From Clostridia bacterium (GTDB lineage Bacteria > Bacillota > Clostridia > Oscillospirales > Acutalibacteraceae), in contig JAFQCH010000016.1 in NCBI GenBank assembly GCA_017416485.1, positions 62,001 to 126,000 of the forward strand: DNA of 64,000 nucleotides. Reading direction: 5' to 3'. Made by a program: the position numbers and the translations under genes. The notes under the pieces were generated by a model, which saw only the letters and a list, made by a program, of their open reading frames with translations, ran no database searches and had not been told where the DNA came from. Position 1 is the stretch's first letter, and each line of letters begins with the position of its first letter. Shown in pieces: positions 43,212 to 51,774 of the stretch.

Positions 43212-43715
43212 GTGACCGATTTTGAAAAACTGTATGAGACCTATTTCAACGATGTTTTTCTTTACATCCGACGACTTTCAGGCAATGAGCACATCGCGGA
43301 AGAAATTACAAGCGACACCTTTTTCAAGGCCATGCATTCCGTGGATCGCTTCCGCGGTGAATGTGATATCCGTGTCTGGCTGTGTCAGATCGCCAAAAAC
43401 TGTTATTTTTCTTATCTGAAAAAGCAGAAGAAAGTACAGAGTTTGCAGGACAGCGAGCTGCTGATCCTGCCCGATCTTTCGGACACGGCAGAGGAACAGA
43501 TTCTGCGTGCGGATGAGGCAGAGCGCATACGCAAAATCCTGCATGAAATTGACGAGCCTTACAAGGAAGTGTTTATGTGGCGTGTGTTTGCGGATATGAG
43601 CTTTAAACAGATCGGCCAGATTTTTGCCAAAAGCGAAAACTGGGCTTGTGTCACCTATCACCGTGCAAGAAAGCAGATTACAGACCGATTGGAGGGATAT
43701 GACGATGAAAACTGA
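43212..43715 (+). CDS. ECF-type RNA polymerase sigma factor
   Basis: 167 aa. Region 2: HIAEEITSDTFFKAMHSVDR; region 4: EPYKEVFMWRVFADMSFKQI then G-Q-I-F-A-K-S-E-N-W. GTG start after AAGGAGGTGATGGA. The anti-sigma gene overlaps its end. Upstream, TGTAAGA (about 43163) and TCTTATA (about 43187) form an inverted pair that may mark the promoter. Confidence 0.9.
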   Translation: MTDFEKLYETYFNDVFLYIRRLSGNEHIAEEITSDTFFKAMHSVDRFRGECDIRVWLCQIAKNCYFSYLKKQKKVQSLQDSELLILPDLSDTAEEQILRADEAERIRKILHEIDEPYKEVFMWRVFADMSFKQIGQIFAKSENWACVTYHRARKQITDRLEGYDDEN

Positions 43716-44253
43716 ATGCTGTGTCATCCGTGACCTTTTGCCGTTGTATGCGGAAGACCTTGTAAGCGCCGAAACGGCAGATGTCATTCGTCTGCATTTG
43801 CATGAATGTCCCGATTGCGATAAGGAATACCTGTATATGCAGGATATGGAAAAAAGGCGCGCCGAACTGGTGCAGAAAACGGACGATAACGACATAAAAC
43901 CGTTTAAAAAGATGATGAAAAAAGCGAACCGTACCCTTTCCGCCATGTGCTTTGCCTTAACGGTGATGCTGTTGTTTCTGGGGGTTGTCAAGAGTGACGG
44001 TGCAAATGCAATGCTGATGTACAATGCAGTCATCATGCCCGTTTGCGGTGTCTGCGGTTATGTTGCATTCCGCATGAAGGCGGTTATTGTGCTGCCGCTG
44101 CTGCTGTTGCTGACAGACGGTCTTGCTTATGCTTTTGATGTTCTTCCTGAGACGGTGAACATGATTCTGTGGTTAAGCGGCATTTATTGCATATTTATTC
44201 TGGCAGGCATTCTGATTGCGGCACTCTTTCATTATGCACTGAGAAAGGAGTAA
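43705..44253 (+). CDS. Zinc-finger (zf-HC2) anti-sigma factor with four membrane helices
   Basis: 182 aa. CCVIRDLLPLYAEDL with the H-x-x-x-C-x-x-C motif (HLHECPDC, about residues 28-35) is the anti-sigma zinc-binding domain. Four hydrophobic helices follow (about 70-175). ATG at 43705 follows GGAGGG by 8 nt and overlaps the sigma gene. Binds and holds the ECF sigma until a signal arrives. A copy of the last 135 bp of this gene reappears at 45048-45176. Confidence 0.85.
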   Translation: MKTECCVIRDLLPLYAEDLVSAETADVIRLHLHECPDCDKEYLYMQDMEKRRAELVQKTDDNDIKPFKKMMKKANRTLSAMCFALTVMLLFLGVVKSDGANAMLMYNAVIMPVCGVCGYVAFRMKAVIVLPLLLLLTDGLAYAFDVLPETVNMILWLSGIYCIFILAGILIAALFHYALRKE

Positions 44254-44257
44254 GAAA

Positions 44258-45046
44258 ATGAAAAAGAAAATACTGAAAATTCTTGCGTTTGTTCTTGCCT
44301 TGTGTTTGCTTGGCGGTGTCTGTTTTATTGCAAACAGTCTTGTCGGAAATCCTGTTTCAAAAGCACTTGCCAAAAGAAGTGTGCAGATGTATCTGGAGCA
44401 GCATCATGAGGGTGAGAATTATGAAATTGTGAGCAACAATTATGATTTCAAGATCGGCGGATACTATGTGAAAGCCGCCGTCGCGGACAGTCTTGACAAG
44501 AACTTTGTTCTGTATGCCGATTTCTTCGGCAACATTTTCCACACAACGTACGAAAATGATGTTTTGCTGCACGGCAACACGGCTGAACGTCTGAGCAGGG
44601 CTTATATGCAATCCTTTGATGCGATGTTTCAGAATGACGAGCTGATTCCCTTTTATACGCATTTAGGATTTGCATCGCTGGCATTTGCCGATACTTGCGA
44701 TACACAAAATGCGCCTTCTGCATTCCGTCAGGAAGACCTGCAGGCAGATGAAAATTATGACCTGCGTGAACTGGGTGCAACAACGGGGCATCTTTATTTG
44801 AACGTGCATGACGAGACGGTATCGGTTGAACGCCTGAGCGAGATTCTGTTGGCAGTGAAGAAGGCCGCCGACAGCATGGGACTCACGTTTTATGATGTTG
44901 ACTGTTCTCTGAATCTTCCGTTTGATGAACAGGGTTATGCTCCGGATTCAGACGGTGTTGCGGTGTATTCGTTTTTGTACAGCGATATATATGAGGAAGG
45001 TATGATTGATCGGGTTCGCATTGCAAGTGAACATGCGTATGACTGA
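44258..45046 (+). CDS. YfjL-like membrane-anchored protein (copy 1)
   Basis: 262 aa. Signal-anchor (about residues 5-26), then GNPVSKALAKRSVQMYLEQH, a pattern seen in DUF3139/YfjL-like proteins of Firmicutes: an N-terminal helix with a small alpha/beta outer domain. Follows the anti-sigma stop by 4 nt, so it belongs to the same operon and may be its sensed or protective target. ATG follows AAAGGAG. Duplicated downstream. Confidence 0.7.
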   Translation: MKKKILKILAFVLALCLLGGVCFIANSLVGNPVSKALAKRSVQMYLEQHHEGENYEIVSNNYDFKIGGYYVKAAVADSLDKNFVLYADFFGNIFHTTYENDVLLHGNTAERLSRAYMQSFDAMFQNDELIPFYTHLGFASLAFADTCDTQNAPSAFRQEDLQADENYDLRELGATTGHLYLNVHDETVSVERLSEILLAVKKAADSMGLTFYDVDCSLNLPFDEQGYAPDSDGVAVYSFLYSDIYEEGMIDRVRIASEHAYD

Positions 45047-45047
45047 C

Positions 45048-45176
45048 GGGCGGTCTTGCTTATGCTTTTGATGTTCTGCCTGAGACGGTGAACATGATTC
45101 TGTGGTTAATTGCATATTTATTCTGGCAGGCATTCTGATCGCGGCACTCTTTCATTATGCACTGAGAAAGGAGTAA
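45048..45176 (+). pseudogene. Duplicated 3' fragment of the anti-sigma gene
   Basis: Nearly identical to 44115-44253 (end of the zf-HC2 anti-sigma gene) except for a 10-nt deletion after TGTGGTTAA and a few substitutions. No start or N-terminal part. It came along when the YfjL-like gene was tandemly duplicated and now supplies its ribosome site (AAAGGAG). Confidence 0.88.
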
Positions 45177-45180
45177 GAAA

Positions 45181-45951
45181 ATGAAAAAGAAAATACTGAA
45201 GATTCTTGCGTTTGTTCTTGCCTTGTGTTTGCTTGCCGTAGTTTGTCTCTTTGCAAATGTAATGGTCGGAAATCCCGTTTCAAAAGCACTTGCCAAAAGA
45301 AGTGCGCAGGACTATTTAATTGAGAACCATGCAGGGGAAGGCTATGAAATCAAGAAGGTTGCATATGACTGGTATAATACCGAGTATCTTGTTGAATGTG
45401 CCGTTCCGGGTAGTCTTGATCGTCATTTTCGGGTGGATACGGATTTTTTCGGCAGAGTGGCATATTCAAGCTATGAAGATGATGTTCTGCGACACGGCAA
45501 TACGGCTGAGCGTCTGAATGACAGCTATAATGAATTGTGTGATGCTGTGATGTGCAGTGCTTTTTTGCCTTCTGAAATTGAGTATGCTTTCTGCAGATTC
45601 ATCTTTGAATCCGGTCCGGAAGAAACGGATTCCGAACACCCGTCCGGCGTATTGCGAATGGAAGATCTGCAGACGGATGCAGACTATGATATATGCGAAT
45701 TGGCTGCAAATGCAGGTGTTCTGAGTGTTGGCTTCCGTGATGAAAATGCCACAGTTGAACGCATGTGTGAGATTTTGCTTGCATTGAAAAAGACAGCCGA
45801 TCAGGCAGGATTTTCTTTCTATGCGGTCAACTGCGGAATAGACCCCCCGGCGCATTCTGCCGATGATGCTGTGTATGTATGGGGGGTTTTATACAGTGAT
45901 ATTTACGAGGAAGGTCTTATCGACCGTGTACGGCTTGCGATCGAAAATTGA
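45181..45951 (+). CDS. YfjL-like membrane-anchored protein (copy 2)
   Basis: 256 aa, paralogue of 44258-45046: N-terminal 45 residues almost identical (MKKKILKILAFVLALCLL, then GNPVSKALAKRS), outer domain diverged, ending YSDIYEEGLIDRVRLA. Formed by a tandem duplication whose left junction lies in the anti-sigma gene. The pattern of a frozen anchor and a fast-changing outer domain suggests selection on the external part. Confidence 0.7.
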   Translation: MKKKILKILAFVLALCLLAVVCLFANVMVGNPVSKALAKRSAQDYLIENHAGEGYEIKKVAYDWYNTEYLVECAVPGSLDRHFRVDTDFFGRVAYSSYEDDVLRHGNTAERLNDSYNELCDAVMCSAFLPSEIEYAFCRFIFESGPEETDSEHPSGVLRMEDLQTDADYDICELAANAGVLSVGFRDENATVERMCEILLALKKTADQAGFSFYAVNCGIDPPAHSADDAVYVWGVLYSDIYEEGLIDRVRLAIEN

Positions 45952-46053
45952 TAATTATTTATTTTTGAATCGTTTTGGTGTGAGGTTTTTTCTTTTCAGG
46001 TGTTTAATGGATGAAAGGCGCCGGAATACTGCTTTTCGGAACGGAGGAAATGT

Positions 46054-46611
46054 ATGAGTCATGGGGCAGACGGTTATCGCCGCTATCTTGCAGGGGATGA
46101 CAAAGCGGTCGCAGAGATCATCGAGGCCTATCGCGCGGGGCTGGAACTGTTTTTGCAGCAGATGACGGGTGACGAAAACACAGCTGAAGAATTAACGCAG
46201 GAAACCTTTGTTTTTCTTTTCACCCGCAAACCGCATTACAAGCCGACCGCAACATTTAAAACCTGGCTTTACACCATTGCCAAAAACAGGGCTCTGCGGT
46301 ATTTGAAAAAACAAAAGCGGACGGTTGCGCTGTCTTTTGAAGACGCCTTGTTGATTCCCGATATAGGTCCGACGGTTGAAGAACGGTATTTTGCAACCGA
46401 AACCGCACACCATGTGCACACGGTGATGGGAAAACTCAAACCCGAATACCGTGAAATCCTGTGGTTGACCTATTTTGAGGGGCTTTCCAACAAGGAAAGT
46501 GCCGCCGTAATGGGAAAAAGTGTGCACGGTATTGAGGTGCTGGTATCCAGAGCAAGGCAGGCGCTGAAAAATCAACTTGTAAAGGATGGTTTTGCAGATG
46601 AAATCCAATGA
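46054..46611 (+). CDS. ECF-type RNA polymerase sigma factor
   Basis: 185 aa. Region 2: TAEELTQETFVFLFTRKPHY; region 4: LKPEYREILWLTYFEGLSNK then E-S-A-A-V-M-G. ATG follows CGGAGGA. The next gene starts inside its last codons, giving a sigma/anti-sigma pair. Third ECF module in the window. Confidence 0.9.
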   Translation: MSHGADGYRRYLAGDDKAVAEIIEAYRAGLELFLQQMTGDENTAEELTQETFVFLFTRKPHYKPTATFKTWLYTIAKNRALRYLKKQKRTVALSFEDALLIPDIGPTVEERYFATETAHHVHTVMGKLKPEYREILWLTYFEGLSNKESAAVMGKSVHGIEVLVSRARQALKNQLVKDGFADEIQ

Positions 46612-47485
46612 AGAAATGATTTTTGAAGTCACAAAACAAATTGAAAACAGCCGTAAAAAACAGAAATCCAGAAAAAAACTTATCACAGTTTGTGCCGTGC
46701 TGACAGCCTTTGTGTGTCTGGCAGTCGCGGCGGGTGCGGTGGCAAAATATGCCGTGTTCAGCCCCGAATGGCGAGATCAGCTCGTTGACAGCGCACAGAA
46801 TGCAACCGAAGCGGTCGGGGTGGACGAGTTCAGGGCACTTTTAGCGGCAAGCGAAGACAAATTTTCAAAGGATACGGAATATAAAGTTTTAATGGACTAC
46901 GAAAATGCAATTGAAATCGGTGTCACACAGCAAGGCGGTGACTATGTGTTCACCCTTGACAGTATTGTTCCCGGGCAGTGGCTTCGCAACAAGGTCGTCA
47001 GCGGCTCCCTTGCGGATGTTGAAAATCTGAAATTTGAATGGCAGGTCACCGATGCGTATTTTGCAATTTTTGAAATCAGCCGTGCCGACGGACAGCCTAT
47101 GAACGAAGAAACCGACCCGTGGTTCCATTGGCACCGCTATGTGGCAGGCTACAATCCGTGGGGAATGAATATGTGTCTGGAAGGTGCAGGAGAATTCAGT
47201 GTTTTTGAGGACGGCAAACGGTGGACGGCCGTGGTCATCACGGACATGATGATGTTCGCTGACCATGATTTTGTGTTCGCGCCTGTCGATCTCAATGCGC
47301 AGTTTGATCCCGTAAACGATCTGTATGCCGATGCCGAGGGCACAATTGAGCTCAAAGACACTGCCCCCGAAACCGTGGTTCTGCTTCGGTGCAGAATTGA
47401 CGACAGATTTGCCGACAAAACCGCACAGCAGGAATTTATGAAAGACATACAATACCTTACCAAATTCAACGGATACGAAAAATAA
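46598..47485 (+). CDS. Membrane anti-sigma partner
   Basis: 295 aa. Short cytoplasmic N-terminus rich in K/R/Q/E (residues 1-25), one transmembrane helix (about 27-50) and an outer beta-rich domain of about 240 residues with DFVFAPVDLNAQFDP. ATG overlaps the end of the sigma gene (ATGAAATCCAATGA). No zinc-finger motif, so inhibition would use the short N-terminal segment. Assignment rests mainly on position. Confidence 0.7.
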   Translation: MKSNEEMIFEVTKQIENSRKKQKSRKKLITVCAVLTAFVCLAVAAGAVAKYAVFSPEWRDQLVDSAQNATEAVGVDEFRALLAASEDKFSKDTEYKVLMDYENAIEIGVTQQGGDYVFTLDSIVPGQWLRNKVVSGSLADVENLKFEWQVTDAYFAIFEISRADGQPMNEETDPWFHWHRYVAGYNPWGMNMCLEGAGEFSVFEDGKRWTAVVITDMMMFADHDFVFAPVDLNAQFDPVNDLYADAEGTIELKDTAPETVVLLRCRIDDRFADKTAQQEFMKDIQYLTKFNGYEK

Positions 47486-47493
47486 AGCATAAA

Positions 47494-47580
47494 AACAGCC
47501 GACAGGGAGTCAAATAAAACCCTGTCGGCTGATTTTTTTGTATGCTCATTGAAAATTTTCCGGGTATACCACAAAAATTT
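47494..47580. repeat. Long direct repeat, left copy, flanking the ATPase gene
   Basis: Consists of the terminator hairpin CAGCCGACAGGG/CCCTGTCGGCTG, a T-run, then ATTGAAAATTTTCCGGGTAT and A-C-C. The same order recurs at 48932-49020. Confidence 0.8.
47496..47537 (+). terminator. Terminator of the sigma/anti-sigma operon
   Basis: CAGCCGACAGGG pairs with CCCTGTCGGCTG, then ATTTTTTT. Confidence 0.9.
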
Positions 47581-47634
47581 TCAGCATAATCTTGATTTTT
47601 TGCAGTTTTTCGGGTATAATGCTATTGAAAATAA

Positions 47635-47650
47635 TTCGGGTATGCCCGAA
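47635..47650. promoter_or_regulatory. Near-palindrome TTCGGGTATGCCCGAA upstream of the ATPase gene
   Basis: One of three CGGGTAT(A/G)CC sites, each preceded by ATTGAAAAT, around the ATPase gene (others at 47558-47574 and 48997-49012). A fourth half-site CGGGTATAATGC lies at 47611. May be operator or end sequences. Confidence 0.5.
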
Positions 47651-47673
47651 AAATTTCTGATGGTGATGTGAAA

Positions 47674-48927
47674 ATGGAAATCAAACGCGATCTTTATCTG
47701 AATAAACTGATCCGCCATAAGCATAACGGCATGATCAAAGTCATCACGGGAATCCGCAGATGCGGCAAGTCCTATCTTCTGTTTGAACTCTTTTATAAAC
47801 ACCTTTTATCTGTCGGTGTGTCGGAAGACCATATTCTGAAAATCGCTCTGGATGACAGAAGAAATAAAAAATTCCGCAATCCCGATTATCTGTGTGATTA
47901 TGTGCATGATTATATTAAAGACGGGGATATGTATTATATTCTTCTGGACGAGGTGCAGCTGGTGCCCGAATTTGAGGATGTGCTGAACAGTTTTCTGCAC
48001 ATAAAAAACGCAGATACATTTGTTACGGGCAGCAATGCTAAATTTTTATCAAAGGATATTATTACGGAATTCCGTGGTCGCGGCGATCAGATTCATATAG
48101 CTCCATTGTCTTTCAGTGAATTTATGTCTGCCTTTGACGGCACGGCAGAACAGGGATGGAATCAGTATATCAACTTCGGAGGCTTGCCGAAATTGTTTGA
48201 TTTTGCAACCGAAGAAGATAAATCGAATTATCTGAAAGATATTTTTACGGAAACTTATATAAAGGATATCCGCGAAAGAAACAAAATCCGAAGTGATGCC
48301 GAACTGGATGAATTGCTCGATATTCTGTCGTCTGCCATCGGGTCGCTTACAAATCCGAAAAAACTGTCGGATACATTCAAGTCCGTCAAGCAGGTGCAGT
48401 TGCATCCCGATACAATAAAAAATTATCTTGATTGCTTTGTGGATTCATTTTTGATTGAACAGGCAAAGCGGTATGATATCAAAGGCAAACGGTATATCAA
48501 CACACCGTCGAAGTATTATTTCACCGACATTGGATTGCGCAATGCGCGTTTGAATTTCAGACAATTCGAGGAAACGCACGCAATGGAGAATGTCATTTAC
48601 AACGAGTTGCGTATTCGTGGCTTCAATGTGGATGTCGGCATTGTGGAATATTATTCATCCGAAAACAGCAGGAAAAGCGTTCTGAAGCAGGCGGAAGTGG
48701 ATTTTGTATGTAATTTGTCCGATAAGCGGTATTATATTCAGTCTGCCCTTTCCGTTCCCACGAAAGAGAAACTCGAACAAGAACAGAATTCGCTTGTCCG
48801 AATAGATGATTCTTTTAAGAAACTTATCATTGTGAAAGATATTTCCCGATCCCATTACAACGAAGACGGAATTTATCTGATGAGTCTGTTTGATTTTTTG
48901 TTGAATCCGGACAGTCTGAATTTTTAA
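47674..48927 (+). CDS. AAA ATPase with DUF4143-type C-terminus
   Basis: 417 aa. Walker A GIRRCGKSYL (about residue 25), Walker B YYILLDEVQLVPEFE (about 88), sensor VTGSNAKFLSK, then a C-terminal DUF4143 region ending in a nuclease-like EVDFVCNLSDKRYYIQ pattern (D/E-x-D-F-x near residue 345). Such ATPases are common, often solitary, and of unknown function; some resemble defence or archaeal-type ATPases. ATG at 47674 was chosen, with GTG at 47668 possible. Flanked by 85-bp direct repeats, suggesting cassette-like movement. Confidence 0.85.
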   Translation: MEIKRDLYLNKLIRHKHNGMIKVITGIRRCGKSYLLFELFYKHLLSVGVSEDHILKIALDDRRNKKFRNPDYLCDYVHDYIKDGDMYYILLDEVQLVPEFEDVLNSFLHIKNADTFVTGSNAKFLSKDIITEFRGRGDQIHIAPLSFSEFMSAFDGTAEQGWNQYINFGGLPKLFDFATEEDKSNYLKDIFTETYIKDIRERNKIRSDAELDELLDILSSAIGSLTNPKKLSDTFKSVKQVQLHPDTIKNYLDCFVDSFLIEQAKRYDIKGKRYINTPSKYYFTDIGLRNARLNFRQFEETHAMENVIYNELRIRGFNVDVGIVEYYSSENSRKSVLKQAEVDFVCNLSDKRYYIQSALSVPTKEKLEQEQNSLVRIDDSFKKLIIVKDISRSHYNEDGIYLMSLFDFLLNPDSLNF

Positions 48928-48931
48928 AATA

Positions 48932-49020
48932 CAACAGCCGATGGGGAATCAGTTGAAACCCTATTGGCTGTTTTTTTGCTTTTCTATTGAAAATTTTTCG
49001 GGTATACCCGAATTTTTTTC
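48932..49020. repeat. Long direct repeat, right copy, flanking the ATPase gene
   Basis: Hairpin CAGCCGATGGGG/CCCTATTGGCTG with T-run, then ATTGAAAATTTTTCGGGTAT. Ends in the perfect palindrome TTCGGGTATACCCGAA (48997-49012). The hairpin (48935-48977) also terminates the ATPase gene. Confidence 0.8.
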
Positions 49021-49022
49021 AG

Positions 49023-49517
49023 TTACATCGGTTTGTCGTAGCGTCCGTGGTTGCGGAAGTGCTCGGTGCGGAATTCGTCCTTGCTGAACTTGCAACCCAA
49101 AACATTTGCCCAGCCTTCGCAATAAAGCCAGTAGTAGGAGTGGTTCTTTTTCATAAAATACTTCCACACAAGGTTAGCCCATGTGAACGAGGGAAGGCCG
49201 ATGGTCAGCTGCCAGAACGGCCCTAAAATCAGGCTCTGCACGGTGTGGCCAAACTCGTGGATGGTCAGGTCATGCACATAATCGGGGCGTTTTTCGTAGG
49301 TTTCTTCGGATAAAAACAGAAAGACGAACATGCCCATGGTGATGCCGCCGAGGCTTTTCTTTTTCAGATGAATGTCCGTCACAAGGCAGTTGTGGAACAA
49401 TCTTACCTTGCCGAACGGGGACAGCACAAGAAAGAACAAAAGACCCATCACATTCTGCGGCAAGCCCCATGTGAACTGCCAGAACGCATATAGCCAGCTT
49501 TTGAAATTCTGTTTCAT
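49023..49517 (-). CDS. Small membrane protein with HEFGH zinc-protease motif
   Basis: 164 aa. Two hydrophobic stretches (about residues 8-38 and 63-76) and H-E-F-G-H (about residue 92) followed by TVQSLILGPFWQ, then EGWANVLG. The arrangement looks like a minimal metallopeptidase with E-G-W-A as possible third ligand, but the protein is short for a known family. ATG follows AAAGGAGTG. 13 nt downstream of the GH92 gene, so co-transcribed. Confidence 0.65.
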   Translation of the reverse strand: MKQNFKSWLYAFWQFTWGLPQNVMGLLFFLVLSPFGKVRLFHNCLVTDIHLKKKSLGGITMGMFVFLFLSEETYEKRPDYVHDLTIHEFGHTVQSLILGPFWQLTIGLPSFTWANLVWKYFMKKNHSYYWLYCEGWANVLGCKFSKDEFRTEHFRNHGRYDKPM

Positions 49518-49530
49518 GCAAAACACTCCT

Positions 49531-51579
49531 TTATTCTTCTTCACAGGTAATGCACAGTGTGCCGCCGTTCATCATGTCCGTAACACTGAATCGAAGGTCG
49601 GGCAAGTCTTCGCCGTTGAAGGTTGCAGACTTTGTGTAAATGCCCTTGCCCTGCTTTTCAATGGTCAGGGTGTTGCCGTTGTGAAGCTGCAGAACACTCT
49701 TTTCGTATTTCGGGAAGCCGATGAGCATTAAATTCTGCCCCGTAACGGGGAAAATGCCAAGGCAATTCCAGATATGGCAGGACGATGTGCCGCCCGAGTC
49801 GTTGTTGCCGGGCAAACCGCCGCGGCCTGTTGTAAACATGCTGTCTTCGCCTGCTTGCAACACCTCGCACAGGCGGTCATAGCGTTTTGCAAAGTGATAT
49901 GCCCACGGGGTTTCCATGTCGGATTCGTTATTAAAGCCCTCAAAACAGCCGAAATGTTCGTCAATTTCGGTAAATCCGAAGAAATTGTCAAGTTGTTTTA
50001 CGAAAGCATCGACACCGCCTGCAAGTTCCATTCGTTTTTCCATGTCGTGCAGCAGTCGGAACGAATAATTGCGGTAGTTGCCCTCATAATAATCATGGTC
50101 TTCGTAAATATAACCCGTTGCGGGGTCGTAAGCATCTGTCCATGTATCGGCGAAGGCGCGCAGTTCTTTTGCAAGCGCGGCTTCGTCCTGGCTTTCCGCA
50201 AGGTCGGCAACTGCGTAACACGCTTCGCAAACATCCAGGAAATGCGTCAGGCGATTGGGGATGACACCCGAAATAATGTCGGCATAATGCTCGCGTTTGA
50301 GGTCTTTGAGAATGGCTTTGAGTGCCTGCTTGTAGTCGGCGGGGATGTTTCTGAAATAGGCATCCGCAAGGCTGTGCTCGGCAAGCATGCACGCCTGGTC
50401 GGACGGCACATGGCAACCTTTTGTCAGCAAAAAGGTGTGCGGCAATTGCCCCGTGTGCAGACCGCACAGGATGATGGTGTCCACAATTTCTTTGGAAATT
50501 TCGGGGTACAGCGAGAACACAAGCGGCAGTTGGGTCTTGTAAATATCCCACATCGTTGCAAAGTCCACGCAGAAAGATTTTTCTTCCCACAGCGGGCTTT
50601 CCCCCGTGCGTGAGCAAGGCTTGATGAGCGTATGATACAAATTTGAATAGAAAATATTTTTCTGCCGTTCGTCATCGGTTTCAATTTGGATTCGGGACAG
50701 CGCTTTGTTCCATTTTTCGTACGCGGCGTCTCTGACTGCATCAAAGCCGCCTTCGTCCACGGCAAGGTCTGCCTGTGCATAGGTGCTGTTTTTGATGGAA
50801 ACGGAAAGTCTTGTTTCAACCGTTTCGCCGTCGGCTTCGATGCACACGCCGAAGGTGTCTTCGGTTTTGCCGAACAAAATTTCCTTGCCCGCTATGTAGC
50901 GGTTGTTCTGCAACAGCGAAACCGCCCTTGCATTTTTGAGTTGCAGGCAGAAATAAGTGGGCACACCGCTGAGCATGATTTCGGCATACACTTCGGTCGG
51001 GGATACAATGCGAATCAGCCCCGAATCGGGTCTTGCATAATCTCGCTCGCTTTTTTTGAGCAACCCGTCGTTGGTGAAATCCACCGCCAGTTTGCCGACT
51101 TCCTGCGGAAAACGGAAACGGTGGTAGGCACTTTTTGCGGAAACGGTGGTTTCGCTGCAAATGCCGTCGGCGGTTTTCACTGCATAGTAGCCGGGGTGGG
51201 CGTATTCGTCTTCGATGTCCGTGCCTTTGAAGGTTGCGGGGTCGCCGAAAAACGGTGCAATAATGCAGTAATTGTAATAGTAATCAATCGCGCCCGTGCC
51301 GCTTTGCTGAAAATGCGAAAGCCCTAAAAACTTTTTGCATTCGTCGGTGTGTTTCAGGTTCTGCGGGTTGGAGTTGGGCAGTTGGTCGCCGTAGCCTGTG
51401 GGATAGCCCGCGGTATAGGTGCAGCAGGAATATTTTCCGAACGGCAAAGCCGCACCGGGGCTTGTGTTGCCCGTGATGCCCTTGATGAATTTCCATGTGG
51501 CGGCAACGCCCTGCGGCGCGGGCAGGTCGATTTCGCTGCAACCAAGGAACACATCCACATACTTGCAAAAATCAATCAT
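49531..51579 (-). CDS. GH92-like alpha-mannosidase
   Basis: 682 aa. GH92 exo-alpha-mannosidases remove mannose from N-glycans or yeast mannan with calcium. N-terminal beta-domain opening YVDVFLGC with GNTSPGAALPFGKYS (about residue 37), KFLGLSHFQQSGTGA, then the (alpha/alpha)6 barrel with GLPGNNDSGGTSSCHIWNCL (about 595), the counterpart of the family's G-N-D-D-x-G-x-x-S motif, and ends in a beta strand domain. No signal peptide, so probably intracellular and acting on imported oligosaccharides. ATG follows AAAGGTAG. Confidence 0.85.
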   Translation of the reverse strand: MIDFCKYVDVFLGCSEIDLPAPQGVAATWKFIKGITGNTSPGAALPFGKYSCCTYTAGYPTGYGDQLPNSNPQNLKHTDECKKFLGLSHFQQSGTGAIDYYYNYCIIAPFFGDPATFKGTDIEDEYAHPGYYAVKTADGICSETTVSAKSAYHRFRFPQEVGKLAVDFTNDGLLKKSERDYARPDSGLIRIVSPTEVYAEIMLSGVPTYFCLQLKNARAVSLLQNNRYIAGKEILFGKTEDTFGVCIEADGETVETRLSVSIKNSTYAQADLAVDEGGFDAVRDAAYEKWNKALSRIQIETDDERQKNIFYSNLYHTLIKPCSRTGESPLWEEKSFCVDFATMWDIYKTQLPLVFSLYPEISKEIVDTIILCGLHTGQLPHTFLLTKGCHVPSDQACMLAEHSLADAYFRNIPADYKQALKAILKDLKREHYADIISGVIPNRLTHFLDVCEACYAVADLAESQDEAALAKELRAFADTWTDAYDPATGYIYEDHDYYEGNYRNYSFRLLHDMEKRMELAGGVDAFVKQLDNFFGFTEIDEHFGCFEGFNNESDMETPWAYHFAKRYDRLCEVLQAGEDSMFTTGRGGLPGNNDSGGTSSCHIWNCLGIFPVTGQNLMLIGFPKYEKSVLQLHNGNTLTIEKQGKGIYTKSATFNGEDLPDLRFSVTDMMNGGTLCITCEEE

Positions 51580-51611
51580 AAGTCAGTTCTACCTTTCATT
51601 GATACATCTGT

Positions 51612-51640
51612 AGTATAAACGAAAAGACCTGAAATGTCAA
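51612..51640 (-). promoter_or_regulatory. Promoter of the GH92 operon
   Basis: Minus strand TTGACA (51635-51640), 17 nt, TATACT (51612-51617). Confidence 0.82.
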
Positions 51641-51709
51641 ACACTTGTAAATGTTGCTGAAAAATTCGGTTGCCGATTGGAAAATATTTACAAAATAACC
51701 AAAACCTGC

Positions 51710-51738
51710 TTGCTTTTTACGGTGTAAGGTGGTAAAAT
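51710..51738 (+). promoter_or_regulatory. Promoter of malQ
   Basis: TTGCTT (51710-51715), 17 nt ending TGG, TAAAAT (51733-51738). Confidence 0.6.
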
Positions 51739-51774
51739 AATAAAGTCGTACTTATATTGTTTTCGGAGGCTTTT

